Shown here piece by piece: positions 49,510 to 61,225 of a stretch of 64,000 nt of DNA. A program made the translations under genes and the position numbers. The notes below the pieces were generated by a model. It worked only from the letters and a program-made list of their open reading frames with translations, searched no databases and was not told where the DNA came from. This stretch comes from Phytophthora colocasiae (Eukaryota; Oomycota; Peronosporomycetes; Peronosporales; Peronosporaceae). The stretch lies in the NCBI GenBank assembly GCA_018806915.1, contig JAGKQI010000045.1:1364001-1428000 (forward strand). Direction: 5' to 3'. How positions within the stretch are numbered: the first letter of the stretch is position 1; every line of letters begins with the position of its first letter.

Positions 49510-52011
49510 CCCCCCCAGCCCGAAGGAAAAAAATTGCGCCCATCGACTGAACTATCGTGTATTAAAGGGGTAGGGTTTTGCTACTAAATCAAAGATAAAA
49601 CTTATCCTGTCCGGTTACAAAACTCATGCGAACCCCCACCCCTTGATGTGGGCAGCGTTGCTATCGTGTCCCGATGTATTTATCATGTGCGGTGAATGGA
49701 CATTATACAGGGTATGTGCGATTTATCATGTCCAGAGCGGCGAGAGAAATGTCAGTAGAAATAGAGACCATGCGCTCATGTGAAAGAGACATTGCTATTT
49801 TTGTCGATATTTAGACTCGCAAATCAGTGCTCAATGCGTATATTCAAACCAAGTCAAAATCTCTACGCTTCCAGCAATCGTTGATGGCGTGACCACCTTC
49901 CCGCCAGCATTCAGGGATTGCTGGCATCTGCAGCCACTCGACGGCGTCGTGGCGTCCCATCGATGTCAGACACTTCCCCACCGTCCGTCACCCGCACGCG
50001 CACTATCTTCGTTTTGTTCTTGTCAGGCACAACTTGAGTGTCCAGACCTTTCCGACCTGTCACCACGGTCCCAACGCTATAGTACACCATAGTAAGTAGC
50101 TCCACGCTAGCGGGATGGAAGTGTAGAAGCGATCCATGACGATGAGTCGCATTGTGTTAGGCCGCTCGTTTCCAAAAGCCGCACGCCAGATTGCGCACTA
50201 CCGCCACAGGACCAGTTCTCTCTTCACGCAGTGATACGCCGTTTATTGTTCCTGCTTTACCTAAGTAAGCTTCAAACCTGTACCATACAAGATAGCAGGA
50301 ACACGTATCAGTATTAGACACGATAACAGACTTTAGTTGTCAAAAAACGAGCGTGTCAGCAGACACGCCCGTGTACCTACCGAATACAGTAAGCAGTGTA
50401 CGAATAGCACAGCATAAAACAGCTAGGTACCGTATTTGAGCGGCTTGTCCTTCATATACACTCGCATACGGTTGGAACGGACGATCTCGACGTAACATAG
50501 CTTCGCCGAAAGCCATGATACGGGTTGGTTTGTATCCGGTATCATGGTAGTAGCAATATCTTCCCACAGACGCGGTATCATGAAGTAGAACAGTGCATTC
50601 ACGGGGCTAGTGGCGGCGGAAAGCTTCCTCACTGGGACCGTATAAACCATCAAAAAGGTCCGGGCAGTCGTCTTGCATTGCATGTGGTTGGCGGGCCTCG
50701 TATGGGCCTTCCATTTAGGAAAAGGCAGCTGAGCTCCAAACTCCACGTCTTGTTTATTACTGAACCCCGTCATCGTTCTCTCCCTCCGACTTCCCTAGCG
50801 CACTGGCGTAGTCTGGCAACAAGATACCAGCCTTTGTGACGTTGATATCTGCTGATATAATACAGGTTAGAAATTGTTATCGTGTACACTAAACTTGTAT
50901 CAGACACGATATCAAACCTGTTGACTTGGGATTCTACAGACTCGAAGACTCTTCTGCGCTTGCAAAAGCGGAGTCGCTACCACTATCACTGTTCGATATA
51001 TGAGGTGATGTGGGGCCCATTCGTATCTCCGTATCGTCGTCGGAAGCAACTTCTGCAAAGGCTGCATCCAAGTTGCGTTGCTCTTGCGTAAGGTTACCTG
51101 TAACCACAGCTAAACAAACACATCCGTGAAAAATCTAAGCCTCGAACATCACGCCGTAATCAATAGCGCGCGTACCATTGCTTACCGGTGCTTGTGGCGT
51201 TGCGATAGGAGAAGAACGGCAGGGCTAACTGATTTGGTGCCGTACACGATACAAGAAATATGTTAACATGTATCGTACTCTGATAAGTAGGAAATGAAAA
51301 TTATACCTTGGTCTTCGAAACCAGCCGACTCTTGTCCTCGGTGTAGTGTAATTCGTTGAATGAGTCGATGCCAGGCGTTGTCCGGACATCTAGAATATCG
51401 ATTGTTAGTATTTGGACGCGTGACAACATAAATCACACGCATTACCGTCACTTCCACCACGAGTTTGGCTGTTTGAGGGCTGCTCTGGTGGTCTTCTGCT
51501 TCCTGGCGCTCCAAATCGGCTGCAAAAACACAATAGTGGTCAGAAATCAGCACATTCAGCCTCTAAACGCTGCAGAATACCTTTGTCGAGCTCGTCCAGA
51601 GGGTGGCAATACGTGTGCTCGGCCTCGAGCTCCCGCGTCACTTTGACGACCATCCTTCCTTGAGCAGCTCCGACCACCGACGGCGAAACGCCGACATCTC
51701 TCTCTCCCCGCAAAATCTCGAATGACAGCCAACCGTCTGGTCTGGCGTGCCAAAAACCTTTACGTTCTAATAGAGGTACTTGGCGCGCTTCCCGTTACCT
51801 CTCTCAGCTAATATTTTGGAAATCCGTCCCATGTACACGTGCCCAGCTTTTCTGTACATGATCCCCCGTCTGCACACACATCACCTTCCCCTAGTTGACG
51901 GTAAATTTGTATGCATCCTTACAAAAACCAAGTCTAAATTCCTTATCCTGTATTAGACACGATAAGACCCTTTTCTTATCGTGGCTAATACAAGGCTTCG
52001 GGCTGGGGGGG
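49510..52011. mobile_element. Second piggyBac-like element, decayed
   Basis: 2.5 kb. Ends CCCCCCCAGCCCGAAG (49510) and CTTCGGGCTGGGGGGG (to 52011) are perfect inverted repeats. TTAA flanks both sides (49506-49509, 52012-52015). Its ends differ from those of the 15.8-22.3 kb piggyBac, so it is another family. A motif close to GTATTAGACACGATA recurs at about 50312, 50898 and 51950 and may mark transposase-binding or transcription sites. Confidence 0.82.
49900..51753 (-). pseudogene. Degenerate piggyBac transposase
   Basis: Minus-strand pieces in several frames: an Arg-rich N-terminus (about 51753), MIPRLWEDIA near 50560, SNRMRVYMKDKPLKYGT near 50470 (just after the first catalytic region), and VMDRFYTS then YSVGTVVTGRKG (the second Asp region) near 50130-50060. 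Frames are interrupted many times; no function remains. Confidence 0.7.
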
Positions 52012-52058
52012 TTAACTAAGGTTACTGTAATGCTATGCTTTTCCTATTCAGTTACTGT

Positions 52059-52953
52059 TGTAACATACCTGGCTTGAAGACGGGTGTAATTCTGGGTTCT
52101 GCCATCCCACAGCAGCCAACGAACGGGAAAGATTCCAACGGAGACCTTGAAGTGGATCGCGGGTGCACCAATGAGAAGGACGCTCACGAGGATGTGCGAG
52201 GACAGGCTCATGTTGAAGATGCGACTGACTGGGATGCCAGAAGGAAGCACGAAGGACCCGTGGGGGAGTATCGAATTTGCCGCGGACGACGCAGTTCGGA
52301 ATTCACCGTGTAGGGCGCAGTTCTCCAGCGGGCAAGGAGGAAGCAACCCAAAAGCCGACGAGAGACTAGTGTAGACAACCACGAGCGGAGACCGGCAGGA
52401 CCGCTCTAAACGACGAGAGACCAGTGGAGACAACCACGAGTGGAGACCGGAAGGACCGCTCTAAACGACGTAGGCCAGTGGTGGAAGCTGGAAGTGGAGA
52501 CAACCACAAGTGGAGTCCCAGGACCCGCTTATAAACGACGAGGGGCAGCGAAAGCTGTTGAGGAGAGAGAGAGAGCGATACGTTGAGACAACAACGGTGG
52601 ATACAGGGGATCCATATCAAACGACGTAGGTCAGTGGCAAGAGCTATTGACAAGTGGAGACAACCACAAGTGGTATTGCAAGAACCGCTTATAAACGACG
52701 AAGTGGCAGCGAGTTAGCTGTGAGGGACCGCCCGGAGAAGCGGAACAGAGGAAGTAGTGTATATTGATACATTAATATAAATAGGCCAGTTCTTCGTTGA
52801 CGAACGACGAACAAGCCGGCGCGGTGAACCGAGCCAGGGACGAGTAATTGCCGTTGAAGAGTGTCCTTTGACACCCGATCCTTGGGCACACCACCCAGCG
52901 CAGCACACGAGCGACGACCCGCTGACTGGCAGTGAGAGAGTAAACCTGTTACA
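52059..52953 (+). repeat. 5' LTR of the Gypsy element
   Basis: 895 bases from TGTAACATACC to CCTGTTACA. Contains tandem-like AACGACG/GACAACCAC units around 52370-52700. Confidence 0.92.
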
Positions 52954-53015
52954 TGGTGGTCATACAGGGGCCCCCTCTTATTGTCACACAGCAGCAGAAA
53001 CGAACACGTACGAAG

Positions 53016-55406
53016 ATGGCGAATAAAATGCGAGAAACAGCACGCAAACGGGCTACGCAAAGGAGAGTGACGAGGTCGCAGAGTTTGAAGAGAGGGCAAG
53101 TTCGACGTCAGTCGGGGAACGGAGACGAAGACGCTGCCGATGACCGGGACCATAGCGACGAAGCTACCATTAGCCCTGAAGAATATGAGGACAAACGAAC
53201 TGTGTCACCGCGAGAAGCAGAAGAACCAGCAGTGACTACGAGAAGCCAAGCACGGAAGGAGTGGGAGGAAGCAGAACGCTTCTTGGCTACGGTTGCGGCC
53301 TCAGAAGACAAACAGCCAACATTCCGCAGTGGACGAGAACTCATTAGTGCAGTACTGGGCGAACTCCCTACGCAACCAGCTGACCAACAGTCTCGAGTAG
53401 TGAGACCGGATGTCGACACAGGTACCCTACGACCAGATATTGTTAACGAGGAAGCAGGATACGGTGATGATGAACCTGCACGAGAAGAAGAACCACTCAT
53501 AGCTGAAAGAGAATGTGCTGCAGAGGCACCAGAGCGGCAACCAACGGAGGTGGAGACTATGGCAGCTGCGCTTCAGGAACTCCGCGAAGAGGTTAGACAG
53601 CTACGACTGCGGCGTGATGAACGAGGGCTTCGGTACGAGTTGCGACGGGCTGCAGAAGGCGAAGATCGGAACCAGCAGGCGCAACAACCCCTTCAACAGA
53701 ACGTCCGGCGAGATAATGGCGGCGGTGATCGACAACTCAACCCACGAAGATCGCAAGAACGGAGACGGCGAGGGGAATCTCGAGATCGACGCGGTACGCC
53801 ACCACGACGACAACCTGGACGGCGACGGCAAGGATCACCAGGAGGGGACGATCCATCATCACCCTCTAGCAGTGAAAGTGATTCCGATGACCCTGATGCA
53901 GGACGACGACACAGGCGACGAAGCAGTTCCGAAGATAGTTCCAGTGGGGAATCCGATGAACACGAACGGGTCCGGCGCCGCGAACGACACGAACAACGAG
54001 GACCTCGAAGAGGACAACGTAATCAACGACGGTCACCGCGACGGGAACGGCGACGAGATCACCACGAAGTACGAGGCCGACGAAGAGGTAACGTCAAGGA
54101 CTTGGAACTACCGACGTTCACCCCTACGACTGGAGCCACCGTGTCAACTTGGACCGACCGCATCGATTTGGCATTGCAGGGTGCTAAGGAATCGGGGCGC
54201 GGAGAATGGAGTGATCATGCGCTGTATTTTATTCTCGGAAACAAGCTCATGGGCGAAGCCGCGAGTTGGTGGGTAGATTTCAACCGCAGATTGACGGACA
54301 ATCAACGAACGTGGACACACTCTGAAGCAGGCTCTGTTACATGACGATACGGACAGAAAGAAGATATATCTCTGGCGGAGTACCGGGTGAATACCAGGTC
54401 GAGAGGTGCGAAAGAGTCGCATGCTGATTATGCAGCAGCGTTGCGGAAAGCAGCAGGCCGAAGTCGTGTTAGTGAACGTGTACTGATGGCGCAATTCTAC
54501 CGCGGTATGGACAAAACGACACGCCAATTGGTGAAGCAGCAGGAGCCGGAGAATCTGGAGGAAGCAGTGATAAAAGCTACCGAGATTGACGATCCGATGG
54601 AAAATCTAGCACAACTAGTACCGGTTGGGCAAACTACGACTGCGACTACGACTGGAGCGAGCGTCACGGACGGTGTTACGGTAAGATCAGTGACTCTGCC
54701 AGGTGTGGGAAGTGTGTATGTTCCGGCGTCTGGTACCGCGGAAGGAATCAAGAACTATGCCGCTGTGGATCCAGATGGCCTCGTTCTTTATACGAATCCG
54801 AAAGGGGCGTGGAACATCATAACTGGAACTTACGAGCTACCGGCGGGTAGAAAGTGGAACTCGAGATACTGGGCAGAACCTTCGGCTCAAAAGCGCTCGA
54901 AGTCGCGAAGAACAGACCACCGGCGAACTGAACGAAAGCAAAGGGCACGGCGAGATGTGGATTCGTCGGATGACGACGAGCGAGAGGCACAGTCCGGCAA
55001 AGTGGCTAAACCACGACGAACGGCCGACACCAGTGAAGATGAATACGAGCCGGAGCCTCGGAAGAAAACCAAACCCAAACGTGCAGTAAATTCCAGCAAC
55101 GATGAACGCGAGGAGAAGCCCCAGAAGAAGTTGAAGGCTGCGGTACGACAAGTACTTGCGGAGGAGAGCAAGAAACAACGGGCGCCGACGCAGTCTCCAA
55201 ACAGAGGAACCAATTGTCGTATCCGTGGGCAAAGTGGCCATTGGGCTGCGTACTGCACTCTCGGACCAAAATGTTATGCCTGTAACCAGCGAGGGCACAT
55301 GGCGCGAGAATGCCCAGACGCTGAAGCCAAAGCCAAGAATGACGAGTATATGGCGAAGCGGAACGAGAAAATAAAACCAGCGGAAAACGAGCAGGGGACG
55401 TCGTAG
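53016..55406 (+). pseudogene. Gypsy gag with an in-frame stop
   Basis: From ATG 53016, or 52953 across the LTR edge. A Glu/Arg-rich N-terminal half with low-complexity RRRGESRDRR-type stretches leads to a capsid-like region (SWWVDFNRRLTDNQRTW). A TGA at 54342-54344 stops it, after which the same frame continues (RYGQKEDISLAEYRV, then MAQFYRGMDKTTRQL). It goes on to two zinc-knuckle-like sites (CRIRGQSGHWAAYC and CYACNQRGHMARECP) and stops at 55406. The bases around the TGA suggest two small indels that cancel in frame. Full-length gag would need readthrough. Confidence 0.8.
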
Positions 55407-55456
55407 GGGGAATACGATGCCCAAGAGATACCCGGAATTCCCAGCGACCGGAAGAA

Positions 55457-58400
55457 GTGGATCAGAGATTGAGGGTAATGACAACCGCGGACACCAGGAG
55501 CATACCGCGCACCACGTGGTGTGAGGACGGGCGAACGAAGAACGATGAGAAGTACGAGCAGCGGGCCGGTGACAATGTTGACGGGGTCACGAAGAATGAC
55601 GAAACTACGAATGATAAATTGGAACGAAGAGGAATGACGTTGCGCGAGAACGACGGAACGACATTATGGGCGACGACGGCGGAGATATTGAAGGACGCAG
55701 TCGAGGAAGACGTCGAAAGGTCTGTTAAATATGTGGCTACGACACGTCCGACGATGATGGCTGTGCGATATATGCGTGCTGATCGGGAAGCTGAAGAACG
55801 AGAATGGAATACCAGCACAACCTGTAGTAGTGAGTATAAGGGCACAACTGGAGGGGGCGCGGGTGAGCGGTTTGCCGGCGACGGAATTCCAGATGACCTG
55901 GATCAAGGAAAAACTGGTATCGCTGCACTAACGACGCCAACTACGTGTGTTACGGCGGAGGTGGCAGATTGGCAGTTCCCTAATGACGCAGTGGAGCTAA
56001 GTGAATCCGTGGGGAGAAACCCGTCGACAACGAGTGAGAAAACTGAAGCCACTAACGAAACAACGGAAGATACGGTACGGGGTTCAGACCTTGCAAGTCT
56101 GAGGAAGGCGCGGAAAACCGCAAGGAAAATCGCCAAGCGACAGAAAGCGAAGGCACGATTAGCCAAACGAAGATGCAGTGACGAAGACCAACGGGTTGTT
56201 GCAGCTACAGCGCTGAGTAATAAAAGGCGTGCAGAAGCGAAAGCAGCGTGGGAAGCGTTAGAACTGCGCAAACAACGAAGACAACTGGACGGGGAAATAG
56301 CAGTCGAAGCCTTGCGAACGGTAGACCCTGCACGAGTTAGTTTGGTAAAGCAGCAACGGCCAGTACAATCACTGAGCAGTGAGCAACCAGAAGACCAAGT
56401 TGAGTATGTTGAGGCTGACGACGGACTACCGACAGCTTTAATGAACGTGAACGGCGAAGAGCGACAAGTGAAGCTTGACAGCGGTGCACGATACACTGTG
56501 GCGGGCACCGACTGGATGAAGTACGGCGATTGGGTGTCTAGCAAAGCTCCCGTTGACTACGTAGAAGGCATTGGAGGATTCTTGCTTGACGTTATAGGCG
56601 TGTGGCAGTTTACCTTTGAAACGGTGTTCGGCGAGAAGTTGACAATCGAGGCGTGCATTATCGATGGCTGTGGAAATGAGTTTCTATTGGGGGTGGATTT
56701 CATGCAAGCACGGAGAGCCACCATGGACTTCCAACAGCAAGAAGTACGATATACCGAAGGAGGACGGACAGTAGTGATTCCGTTCAGAACTCATGATAAC
56801 CACGGCACAGCTAAGATCGCAACTGTGCGGATGATTAGTCGAACGGAGGTCGCTGGAAGCACAGTGACACCAGTGGAGGTTGCCGTTCCTGCTGAAAATG
56901 GTGAACGAGGTGTGTTTCTACCCACGAGGCACATTGGATCGGTACTCTTAGCAGCGACAGTGACTACCGCGAGAGACGGAAGAGCGTGGGTACCAGCCAT
57001 CAACACAAACACGAAGGCCGCGAAGATTCCTAACAAGAAGCAACTAGGAACGTGGATACCTATTGACGATGAGGTGGAGATTCTTACGATGAATGGCCAA
57101 TTGGATACAGAACGAGTGGAGCAATGGTTGAGTGAACTGGGAGACAGTGAAACGCCACTACCAAACGAGGATGACGTGGACATTGGGAGTGACGACCCGA
57201 AGTCAAGGGAGTTGGTGATGAAATTGCTGCGAGCGTACAGGGCATTGACGACGAATACTAGCGAGTGCCCACCTGCAACAACGTTGGACGTTCACCATCA
57301 CATTGACACTGGATCAGCTTCACCAATCATGCTTAAACGAAGACGCCAAGCACAGATGGAGGACGGCATCATTGATGAAAATGTGGAGAAGATGCTGAAG
57401 GCCGGCGTTATTGAAGAAGGTAATGGTGGATGGGGTTTTCCAGTGGTTCTCGTACGAAAGAAAGATGGAGAAGTGCGTTTTTGTGTCGATTACAGAGCTC
57501 TCAATAAGATCACTAAGAAGGATGTTTACCCTCTTCCACGAATTGATGAGACTTTGGAGGCCTTGGGTGGTGCTTTGTTATTCACGACATTAGATCTTCG
57601 AGCCGGGTACTGGCAGATCCTGGTAGCACCTGAAGATCGTGACAAAACAGCTTTCACCACTAAGAGAGGACTATATCGGTTTGTACGTATGCCCTTTGGA
57701 TTAACGAATGCACCATCAACGTTTCAGCGACTTATGAATGGGGTCTTAAGGGGTCTTACTTGGTCTACTTGCCTAGTATACCTAGACGACATCGTAGTTT
57801 TCACGAGAGGCGGCATCGAACGACACATTGTAGAGTTAGCTGCAGTATTGGAACGGTTGGAGAGAGCAGGACTCACGCTCAAACTGAAGAAGTGCAAATT
57901 CGCGACCCAGACCATGGAGTACTTGGGCCACGAACTCAGTAGCGACGGGGTGAGACCATTGGACCGGTTAGTTTCTGCGGTGCGAGACTTCCCGACACCG
58001 GGCGATGCTGTGGAAGCGAAGAGGTTTGCTCACTTAGCAGGTTATTATCGACGATTTGTTAGTGGCTTTGGCACGATCATGGCGCCCATCACGAAATTGC
58101 TACGGAAGAACGTTGCTTGGGAATGGGGAGATGCACAGAAGGCCGCTTTTGAACGTGTGAAGGAGATCCTAACTGCGAAACCTCTGCTAGTTTATCCAGA
58201 TTTCCGGTTACCATTTCGCGTAGTAACGGATGCGAGTAAAGTTGGATTGGGTGCATGCTTGATGCAGGACCAAGGTGAAGGTTGGCAACCAGTGGCGTTT
58301 GCGAGTAAGGTGAACAGTGAAACGGAAGGGAAGTACGGGATAACGGAGTTGGAATGCTTCGCTGTCGTGTGGGCCATTAAACTTTTTCGACCCTATCTGT

Positions 58401-61225
58401 ATGGACGTAAATTCGAGATCATCACGGATCATGCTGCATTAAAATGGTTAATGACGAGTGCAAACCTAACCGGGAAACTACATCGCTGGGCACTTACCTT
58501 GCAGGAATTCGATTTTGAAGTGCGTTATCGACCTGGTGCTACGAATGTTGTTGCTGATGCATTATCGAGAGCGCCTGTAGCAGCTACGGTAAGGGCAGCA
58601 GTGGGACGGCGGCGACGAGTACGACGAGAAAGACCACCGCGAACGACTCGAGGAGCTATCATGGACGGGAAAGAAATCACACGCAAGGGAGTTACGAAGC
58701 ACGATGAACAGACGACGAGCACCCCAGGATCAGTGAAGAACGACCAGGGCACGAACATCAGTACACACGATGACGAAGTATGTGCTGTAGTTGAAGGTTT
58801 GGTTGACGCGATCGTGAATGAGGGTGTGACGCTGTTGGCTACACCAGAGCCCATCCGTAAGAAAGAAGGATCACGCAGAGTGGGGCGACCCAAAGGAAGG
58901 CGACTGGCAAAACCGGCAGTGAACGGCGTCGAGCGTCCAATGACGAGAGCCGAAAGACGTCGGAGAGAACGAACGACGGCTGAAGAATCATCGGCATCGA
59001 GCAAAGTGGTAGACCACGTGAGGAAACGAAGCGGTAACTTGACTACCACGGCAGTAGATGAGGTGGCGTTGATGACGGTGACACCGACACCGACACCAGC
59101 GACGACACCAGAACCAGCGGAGACACGGACGGCGACGACAAAAACTACTCTAGTCAAGCAGTCAACGACGAATCAGACGGCGAACGCAACGAAAGGTGAA
59201 AGCCCTACCAGGAAAACGAGACGACAGAAGACGGTGACTTGGGCAGACAACGAGATTATCCCCGACAACGAGCCAGTTGGAAAACCAAGGCATCTCATGA
59301 CGAATACGGGAGCACTGCGTTCCTCTGGTAACAGTGAAAATGAGACAACGACACGAGAATCGGAAGGACGAAGGAGTGATTTACCACACGTAACTGCGAG
59401 TAACGATACTGGAGCTCGTGATGTCAAGGCCGCACGACGAAAAGCAGCTGAAAACCAGACAGTTGACATGCTACAGTTACGTAAGAGTTCCTCGGACAAC
59501 GAATTACGACGAACCCGTGATGTGGGAGCCGTTAGACGACAAAGAACGAAGGAACCCACACTGCAGTTAACCGACGCAGAGATCATGGAGGAACAAGCGA
59601 AGAGCAAGATGATACAACAAATGCTGCGAGCTGGGCATCATCACGGACGAACTATTAGCAAAGCGTTCGGTCTGGTTGTGGTGGAGACGCCTAACCAACG
59701 AAGAATAGTACTACCACCGGCGTTGTGGGCAACAGTGTTTAAGGAATGTCATGACAGTGTGTGGTCGGGACATCTCCGTGCAGCTCACACGTATGCAAGA
59801 ATTGCACAGCAGTATTGGTGGCCAAAGCTGAAGGACGAAGTTCGACGGTGGGTACTTGGATGCCAGGAATGTGGGAGTAGGAAAGCACGGCCACGCGAAG
59901 TAGTGCCGCCATTACGGAGTATTCGTGGAGGCGATGTTGGCGACAGATGGGCACTTGATGTAGCAGGTCCGCTACCAGCAACTGACGGAGAAGCACGGTA
60001 TGTGATCGCGGCAGTAGAATACGTGACGCGTTACGCAGTGGCGATTGCCGTGAAGGATCATGCAGCGGAGAATATCGCTGATTTTCTGATGAAGCAGGTA
60101 GTACTCCGGTTTGGGCCATTTCGAGAGATTCTCACGGACGGTGCACCAGAGTTGGTTGGCAAAGTCATCGAAGAATTGGTGTTACTGTTGCAGGCACAAC
60201 AGATTAATTCCGTTCCTTATCGACCGCAGATGATTGGGCTTGTGGAGAGATTTCACAGGACGTGGAAGGACTGTGTTGCTACCTACATGAGCGATGAACG
60301 ACAACGGGATTGGGACACGTGGGTGGACTACGCCGTGTACGCGTATAACTCGGGACGCCACTCCACCGTGTTACTTTCACCGAATGAACTGATGATGGGA
60401 CGACGTTTGCGAGCTCCCAATGAACTTTTACGCGCTACACGAGTTACGGAGGCTGGTGATCTTGTGAAACACCACCAGAAGTTACTGGATACGTTGAAGG
60501 ATGCTCATGAATGTGCTGAACGGGCGAGAACGCGAGAACAGCAACGCCAAGCTCGTTACTATGATAAGAAGGTGCGCACGAAACGGGACTTCGAACCAGG
60601 AGATCGCGTTTGGATGTTTCGACCTCCGAGAGGCCCCAAAGCTTCCAAGTTCGTACATCAATGGATAGGACCTCTACGGGTGGTGGAATCAGCAGGATAT
60701 GAGAACTTCTTGGTTGAACGAGAGGACGATGGTGAGGAACACGAGCAATTTATAGCTCACGTTTCATTTTTGGTGACTTATCGGCGACCAACAGTGCTAC
60801 TAGAGGCTGCAGCTCGAGACTTAGAAGAGCAGCTTGAATATGAAGCCGGATGCGTACGGGAAGAGAATGACGAGACGACAGAATCGGCTATACGAACAAC
60901 GACGGCTCCTGTTAACACAGCCATTCCGAGACAGGGTCAGAAACGAAACGCAGCAGCAGTGGCAAATGAAAGCTCGACCAACATCCACGGTGAGTTATTG
61001 GTGGAAGTCCGTCGACGACGAAGAAGAAATCGTGCTGGGCAGTACGTGTTGGAGTACCAGTTGCGACCAGCTGAGCAGCATACGCAACGACGAGGACGTA
61101 ACTCAGGCAACGACCGCCATGAGGCACGTGACGACGAAGGAAGATGGTATTCTGTCATCGAATACGACGAGCTGTTTAACCGCGGCAAGGTCGTGGAAGA
61201 CCTTGGAGTGGATGGAGGCGTGTAA
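55457..61225 (+). CDS. Gypsy pol polyprotein
   Basis: About 1,920 residues. A long charged N-terminal region precedes the aspartic protease (LDSGARYTVAG, Asp near 341). Reverse transcriptase follows (FCVDYRALNK, YLDD near 774), then RNase H (VTDASKVGLGACL near 923, ITDHAALKWL). A Thr/Arg-rich spacer leads to the integrase zinc finger (H-x-H ... CQECG) and core with Asp in WALDVAGP, Asp in LTDGAPE and Glu in LVERFHR. The frame is -1 relative to gag and is open back across the gag stop, so -1 frameshifting is plausible. No ATG is obvious. The frame ends at the 3' LTR border. Confidence 0.92.
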   Translation: MDQRLRVMTTADTRSIPRTTWCEDGRTKNDEKYEQRAGDNVDGVTKNDETTNDKLERRGMTLRENDGTTLWATTAEILKDAVEEDVERSVKYVATTRPTMMAVRYMRADREAEEREWNTSTTCSSEYKGTTGGGAGERFAGDGIPDDLDQGKTGIAALTTPTTCVTAEVADWQFPNDAVELSESVGRNPSTTSEKTEATNETTEDTVRGSDLASLRKARKTARKIAKRQKAKARLAKRRCSDEDQRVVAATALSNKRRAEAKAAWEALELRKQRRQLDGEIAVEALRTVDPARVSLVKQQRPVQSLSSEQPEDQVEYVEADDGLPTALMNVNGEERQVKLDSGARYTVAGTDWMKYGDWVSSKAPVDYVEGIGGFLLDVIGVWQFTFETVFGEKLTIEACIIDGCGNEFLLGVDFMQARRATMDFQQQEVRYTEGGRTVVIPFRTHDNHGTAKIATVRMISRTEVAGSTVTPVEVAVPAENGERGVFLPTRHIGSVLLAATVTTARDGRAWVPAINTNTKAAKIPNKKQLGTWIPIDDEVEILTMNGQLDTERVEQWLSELGDSETPLPNEDDVDIGSDDPKSRELVMKLLRAYRALTTNTSECPPATTLDVHHHIDTGSASPIMLKRRRQAQMEDGIIDENVEKMLKAGVIEEGNGGWGFPVVLVRKKDGEVRFCVDYRALNKITKKDVYPLPRIDETLEALGGALLFTTLDLRAGYWQILVAPEDRDKTAFTTKRGLYRFVRMPFGLTNAPSTFQRLMNGVLRGLTWSTCLVYLDDIVVFTRGGIERHIVELAAVLERLERAGLTLKLKKCKFATQTMEYLGHELSSDGVRPLDRLVSAVRDFPTPGDAVEAKRFAHLAGYYRRFVSGFGTIMAPITKLLRKNVAWEWGDAQKAAFERVKEILTAKPLLVYPDFRLPFRVVTDASKVGLGACLMQDQGEGWQPVAFASKVNSETEGKYGITELECFAVVWAIKLFRPYLYGRKFEIITDHAALKWLMTSANLTGKLHRWALTLQEFDFEVRYRPGATNVVADALSRAPVAATVRAAVGRRRRVRRERPPRTTRGAIMDGKEITRKGVTKHDEQTTSTPGSVKNDQGTNISTHDDEVCAVVEGLVDAIVNEGVTLLATPEPIRKKEGSRRVGRPKGRRLAKPAVNGVERPMTRAERRRRERTTAEESSASSKVVDHVRKRSGNLTTTAVDEVALMTVTPTPTPATTPEPAETRTATTKTTLVKQSTTNQTANATKGESPTRKTRRQKTVTWADNEIIPDNEPVGKPRHLMTNTGALRSSGNSENETTTRESEGRRSDLPHVTASNDTGARDVKAARRKAAENQTVDMLQLRKSSSDNELRRTRDVGAVRRQRTKEPTLQLTDAEIMEEQAKSKMIQQMLRAGHHHGRTISKAFGLVVVETPNQRRIVLPPALWATVFKECHDSVWSGHLRAAHTYARIAQQYWWPKLKDEVRRWVLGCQECGSRKARPREVVPPLRSIRGGDVGDRWALDVAGPLPATDGEARYVIAAVEYVTRYAVAIAVKDHAAENIADFLMKQVVLRFGPFREILTDGAPELVGKVIEELVLLLQAQQINSVPYRPQMIGLVERFHRTWKDCVATYMSDERQRDWDTWVDYAVYAYNSGRHSTVLLSPNELMMGRRLRAPNELLRATRVTEAGDLVKHHQKLLDTLKDAHECAERARTREQQRQARYYDKKVRTKRDFEPGDRVWMFRPPRGPKASKFVHQWIGPLRVVESAGYENFLVEREDDGEEHEQFIAHVSFLVTYRRPTVLLEAAARDLEEQLEYEAGCVREENDETTESAIRTTTAPVNTAIPRQGQKRNAAAVANESSTNIHGELLVEVRRRRRRNRAGQYVLEYQLRPAEQHTQRRGRNSGNDRHEARDDEGRWYSVIEYDELFNRGKVVEDLGVDGGV

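Noticed and set aside
53515..54276. A 253-codon frame overlapping gag
   Set aside because: Asp/Asn-rich shadow of the Arg/Glu-rich gag low-complexity region in another frame.
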